A DNA stretch of 16,446 nt, taken from Rikenellaceae bacterium (GTDB lineage: Bacteria; Bacteroidota; Bacteroidia; Bacteroidales; UBA932). This document shows, one piece after another, positions 15,869 through 16,446 of the stretch. The notes beneath the pieces were generated by a model, which saw nothing but the letters and a program-made list of their open reading frames with translations, was not told the DNA's origin and ran no database searches. Both the position numbers and the translations under genes were made by a program. The stretch's first letter is position 1, and each line of letters begins with the position of its first letter. The DNA is taken from positions 1-16,446 of the forward strand of contig CAAGHY010000154.1 in assembly GCA_900769735.1 (NCBI GenBank), written 5' to 3'.

Positions 15869-15874
15869 AATCAT
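15788..15874 (-). CDS. Met-rich leader peptide upstream of metY
   Basis: A 28-codon ORF (ATG at 15874, TAA at 15790-15788). Methionines are at positions 1, 18, 20, 24 and 26; the C-terminal part reads MDMFAIMRMHR, four Met in 11 residues. The first part contains NRHIYLISS, weakly like the basic/hydrophobic starts of other leader peptides. It has no Thr, Cys or Lys and so does not look tuned to other products of the aspartate pathway. The ATG lies six bases from the last base of the -7 box, so the message would be leaderless. A shorter version from the internal ATG at 15823 is possible. It overlaps the structured leader. The reading is inferred from composition and position; conservation across related genomes has not been tested. 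Confidence 0.6.
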   Translation of the reverse strand: MIANRHIYLISSVPFPVMDMFAIMRMHR

Positions 15875-15879
15875 TGCTA

Positions 15880-15887
15880 CAAATATA
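15880..15887 (-). promoter_or_regulatory. -7 promoter element of the met operon
   Basis: On the - strand, TATATTTG matches TAnnTTTG exactly. Predicted transcription start is near 15874-15876, at the leader ATG. There is no clear TTTG at -33; the region about 14-20 bases upstream is the T7 tract of the preceding terminator (15901-15907), which may substitute. Confidence 0.65.
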
Positions 15888-15900
15888 ATATTTATTGGAT

Positions 15901-15940
15901 AAAAAAATCCCGGTAATGCAGTTTTTTTGCATTACCGGGA
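15901..15940 (-). terminator. Terminator of the hydrogenase-like gene
   Basis: On the - strand, a perfect 13-bp stem TCCCGGTAATGCA/TGCATTACCGGGA (15940-15928 with 15920-15908) has a 7-base loop and is followed by T7 (15907-15901). It begins 25 bases after the hydrogenase stop. It isolates that gene from the met operon. Confidence 0.93.
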
Positions 15941-15965
15941 ATGTTATTTCAAGTATAGGTTTTCC

Positions 15966-16446
15966 TTATCTTTTGTTAAGTTCTGCTGTCATTCTCTTCT
16001 GGGAAGTTGCCTTGTCAGTTCTGATAGCAGGACCTGAAGCACAACCGCCCTCACAAGCCATTACCTCAATGAATGGAGCAGGACACTTGCCTGTTTTTGC
16101 GTAAACCTTAAGCATTGCAATGTTTTTCTTGTTAAGGTTTGCAACTTTAAGTGCAGGAAGGTTAGCTTTGTCAAGGAACACTTTCACAGCCTGGGTTACA
16201 CCACCGTCCTGAGCAAATCCGTGAGCCTCTTTTACTGAAGTGAACGGCATTGTGAACGGCTGGATCTTGTTCATATCAATGTCAAAGCCGTCAAGCACTG
16301 AACCAAGCTCCTCAAATGTCATTACATAATCAACATTGTCGTGGTATCTTGCCTCTTTTCTCTTTGCAATACAAGGACCGATGAATACAGTCTTGGCCTC
16401 AGGGTCTTTTGCCTTTACAATCTCTGCAGTGTAGTACATTGGAGAT
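15966..16446 (-). CDS. [FeFe]-hydrogenase-like large-subunit C-terminal domain, partial
   Basis: The frame is open to the window edge (SP precedes the ATG at 16439, giving SPMYYTAEI, like the SPMM segment of the family), so the gene starts outside and about 160 residues are visible. FIGPCIAKRKEA corresponds to the second H-cluster motif (PCxxKxxE) and EVMACEGGCASGPA to the third (ExMxCxxGC). Each supplies cysteines that in true hydrogenases hold the H-cluster. The usual GGGQP after the third motif is absent and replaced by SGPAIRTD. DYVMTFEELGSVL (about 37-49 from the ATG) is a further family block. The variant third motif suggests a group other than the classical group A enzymes, perhaps group B or a sensory type; the N-terminal ferredoxin-like part that would decide this is out of view. 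Role: anaerobic hydrogen metabolism or sensing, inferred. Confidence 0.83.
   Translation of the reverse strand, partial: SPMYYTAEIVKAKDPEAKTVFIGPCIAKRKEARYHDNVDYVMTFEELGSVLDGFDIDMNKIQPFTMPFTSVKEAHGFAQDGGVTQAVKVFLDKANLPALKVANLNKKNIAMLKVYAKTGKCPAPFIEVMACEGGCASGPAIRTDKATSQKRMTAELNKR

Larger units (their letters stand above)
9753..15874 (-). other. Met operon: leader peptide-metY-metX-thrA-asd, the full route from aspartate to homocysteine
   Basis: Four structural genes are packed with gaps of 6, 11 and 8 bases and no room for internal promoters or terminators. Upstream is one promoter (15880-15887), and downstream is one strong terminator (9741-9769). The encoded enzymes carry out aspartate to aspartyl phosphate (ThrA), to semialdehyde (Asd), to homoserine (ThrA), to O-acetylhomoserine (MetX), to homocysteine (MetY). 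Gene order is the reverse of the pathway order except for the fused ThrA. The last step, homocysteine methylation, is not encoded here. Confidence 0.88.
15821..15941 (-). repeat. 12-base sequence shared by the hydrogenase terminator and the met leader
   Basis: TTCCCGGTAATG occurs on the - strand at 15941-15930, as the 5' arm of the terminator, and again without mismatch at 15832-15821 inside the met leader, where it covers leader codons 15-18 (Phe-Pro-Val-Met) and one arm of a small hairpin. The inverse also occurs as the terminator 3' arm (15910-15919). Confidence 0.8.

Noticed and set aside
15688..15879. SAM-I or SAM-II riboswitch upstream of metY
   Set aside because: The SAM-I conserved core could not be found. 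CTGATTT and CGCTAA resemble short pieces of SAM-II, but order, spacing and the final purine run do not fit. A covariance-model search would settle it.

Overview
The window reads as a piece of an uncultured-type Bacteroidales/Bacteroidetes chromosome. The protein families fit this phylum: a DUF4783 secreted protein beside rlmH, a roughly 1200-residue multi-pass histidine kinase, and an AMP-binding ligase with the TSGTTGNSKG motif. Shine-Dalgarno sequences are largely absent, and three promoters match the Bacteroides-type -7 box TAnnTTTG. Species cannot be named from the sequence. There are no tRNA or rRNA genes, CRISPR arrays, insertion sequences or phage genes; gene density is high and the content is mostly housekeeping and metabolic.

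Left part (1-5259, mostly + strand): the C-terminal half of the ABC-F translation factor EttA, a shared bidirectional terminator, a small secreted DUF4783 protein on the - strand, then rlmH (23S rRNA methyltransferase) overlapping by 8 bases with a very large NtrY-like sensor histidine kinase. A bidirectional terminator separates this from the following - strand genes.

Middle part (5326-9702, - strand): a long-chain acyl-CoA synthetase carrying an unusual insert of eight 11-residue repeats; a two-gene unit of parE (topoisomerase IV subunit B) followed by a PlsC-like acyltransferase, with its own promoter and terminator.

Right part (9753-15874, - strand): a compact operon metY-metX-thrA-asd with gaps of 6, 11 and 8 bases. 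Together the four proteins cover every step from aspartate to homocysteine: aspartate kinase and homoserine dehydrogenase (fused in ThrA), aspartate-semialdehyde dehydrogenase, homoserine O-acetyltransferase and O-acetylhomoserine sulfhydrylase. Upstream lies a good promoter, then a 28-codon open frame rich in Met codons (five of 28, four of the last 11) and a strongly structured 187-base leader. This looks like an undescribed methionine-responsive attenuator of the leader-peptide type, and it is the main discovery candidate here. I find no SAM-I signature in it.

Right edge (15966-16446, - strand): the C-terminal end of an [FeFe]-hydrogenase-like protein, followed by a perfect 13-bp terminator. 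Twelve bases of that terminator recur in the met leader.
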